In this document: piece after piece, positions 11,890-12,722 of the stretch
Position numbering within the stretch: position 1 is the stretch's first letter
Layout: each line of letters begins with the position of its first letter
DNA from: JAGLYP01 sp034659435
GTDB lineage: Bacteria > Patescibacteriota > Patescibacteriia > Patescibacteriales > UBA12075
DNA: 12,722 nt
NCBI GenBank assembly: GCA_034659435.1
Contig: JAYEHJ010000063.1
Span: forward strand, 1-12,722
Direction of reading: 5' to 3'
The notes under the pieces: generated by a model
The model's input: only the letters and a program-made list of their open reading frames with translations
Database searches by the model: none
What the model was told of the DNA's origin: nothing
Position numbers and translations under genes: made by a program

Positions 11890-12722
11890 CTACTTACTTT
11901 CCAATTTTTTTATTTCTTTTTTTAATTCAATCATTCTTAACTCCCGATTCACTGTTAATTTTTGAAATTTTTCCATTTCTTTAATTTGTTCTTCTAGTTT
12001 TATCTGCGCTTTTTTTTGCCCAACAAGCAATCTATCCTTTTCTTTTGTAATTAACTCTTCTTTTTTTAGCTGTTCTTTTATTTTATTTGATTGATTTTTG
12101 ATATTTATAGTTTTTGCATCAACTTCTTTTTTTAATGACCTAGTTAACAAAAAATTAAAAAGCATACCTACAACAGTAATCAAACCAACAATAGCAAAAA
12201 TAAACATCCAAGTTTTTTTAATATCATGATTAATACTTGCCATAATTTCCCGATCGTCTTTTTCTGCCAATAAACACCATTGTGTTTCTGGAATATAACT
12301 ATGCGCGCCAAGAACTTTAACGCCCTGATAATCAATAAAACTAATCACTTCTTTATGGTTCAAATGCGTGTTTCCAGCATGTTTAAGGCAATTTTTTAAA
12401 TTAACAGAATCAATTTTTTGTTTTAAAAATGCATCTTCTTTAAATCTTAGAGATGTTATTACATAGCCGTCTTTATTTACCAAATATGTTTCACCGGTTT
12501 CTCCTAATTCAAACTTATTGTCAGAAACTTGATTTATTTTTTCAAAATCATAAGAAATAACTAAAACTCCAACAAATTCTTCATTTAGTGTTATCGGCGA
12601 TGAAATATTTATTATTTTTTGCTTGGTTTTTTCCGAAACATGAACTTCTCCGATAACTGTTTCTTTTAAGGATTTTTCAAATACATCTTTATTCGTAATA
12701 GTATCATTTTCAAAACTTGAAG
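11890..12722 (-). CDS. dCache-type membrane sensor with C-terminal coiled coil (5' end beyond right edge)
   Basis: The open frame enters from the right edge and I read 276 residues to the TAA at 11892-11890. Residues 1-165 look like the second half of a double-Cache ligand-binding domain: ISSPITLNEEFVGVLVISYDF (about 39-59), GETGETYLVNKDGYVITSL (72-90) and the closing WCLLAEKDDREI (148-159). A membrane helix follows at about 171-193, then a charged coiled coil to the end, finishing with NRELRMIELKKEIKKL. No HAMP, kinase, GGDEF or methyl-accepting domain follows. It therefore senses a small molecule outside the cell but has no output of its own here. The kinase gene starts 17 bp on, so the two probably form one receptor unit (inference). 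An internal TTG at 12483 is not the start, since the Cache motifs continue upstream of it. Confidence 0.85.
   Translation of the reverse strand, partial: SSFENDTITNKDVFEKSLKETVIGEVHVSEKTKQKIINISSPITLNEEFVGVLVISYDFEKINQVSDNKFELGETGETYLVNKDGYVITSLRFKEDAFLKQKIDSVNLKNCLKHAGNTHLNHKEVISFIDYQGVKVLGAHSYIPETQWCLLAEKDDREIMASINHDIKKTWMFIFAIVGLITVVGMLFNFLLTRSLKKEVDAKTINIKNQSNKIKEQLKKEELITKEKDRLLVGQKKAQIKLEEQIKEMEKFQKLTVNRELRMIELKKEIKKLESK

Noticed and set aside
11890..12483. TTG start at 12483 for the Cache sensor
   Set aside because: The frame stays open to the window edge and encodes recognisable Cache-domain sequence upstream.

Overview
The window is AT-rich, and every gene I can support lies on the minus strand. 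The genes form a type IV pilus (T4P) locus, with a two-component sensory module upstream and the heat-shock repressor gene hrcA downstream. The proteins are rich in Lys, Asn and Ile, and most start codons have no Shine-Dalgarno sequence. The pilus set (PilB, PilC, PilM, several pseudopilins) has no secretin in view, and the HrcA is compact. Together these suggest a candidate-phylum (Patescibacteria/CPR, Parcubacteria-like) genome. That placement is inference, because no rRNA or other marker gene is present. UGA and UAG both act as stops, so there is no sign of code 25.

Layout in the direction of transcription (right to left): a dCache-type membrane sensor cut by the right edge (12722-11890); a HAMP-GAF-PAS histidine kinase (11872-9539); a CheY-like receiver (9106-8729); pilB (8683-6989); pilC (6767-5682); three prepilin-like minor pilins resembling FimT/GspH, PilV/GspI and PilW/GspJ (5666-4219); a GIY-YIG nuclease gene inside a repeat element (4070-3771); a PilX-like pseudopilin (3614-3207); pilM with an added membrane segment and SH3b domain (3196-1703); a prepilin that is the likely major pilin (1340-825); a hairpin terminator (783-757); and hrcA (666 to the left edge), under a perfect CIRCE operator (697-723).

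The most striking feature is a family of four intergenic elements at 1402-1655, 3690-4196, 6776-6981 and 9184-9460. Each is bounded by two inverted arms of about 58-60 bp. Each arm is itself a hairpin, and the hairpin's closing stem shows compensatory base changes between copies. The 3690-4196 copy encloses an intact 99-aa GIY-YIG nuclease gene. The others have no gene but share the inner flanks. The 9184-9460 copy keeps a recognisable relic of the nuclease's first codons, with a stop. The simplest reading is a mobile or self-propagating repeat with one nuclease-bearing, possibly autonomous copy and three deleted MITE-like copies. All four sit in gaps between genes.

How the genes work together (inference from known families): the membrane sensor and kinase detect an external signal and probably pass phosphate to the CheY-like receiver next to pilB, coupling sensing to pilus extension. 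PilB (ATPase), PilC (platform) and PilM (cytoplasmic ring) would assemble fibres from the pilin and minor pilins. Notable oddities are the PilM-TM-SH3b fusion, a minor pilin with no ATG/GTG/TTG start, a sensor lacking an output domain, and a HrcA about 100 residues shorter than usual.
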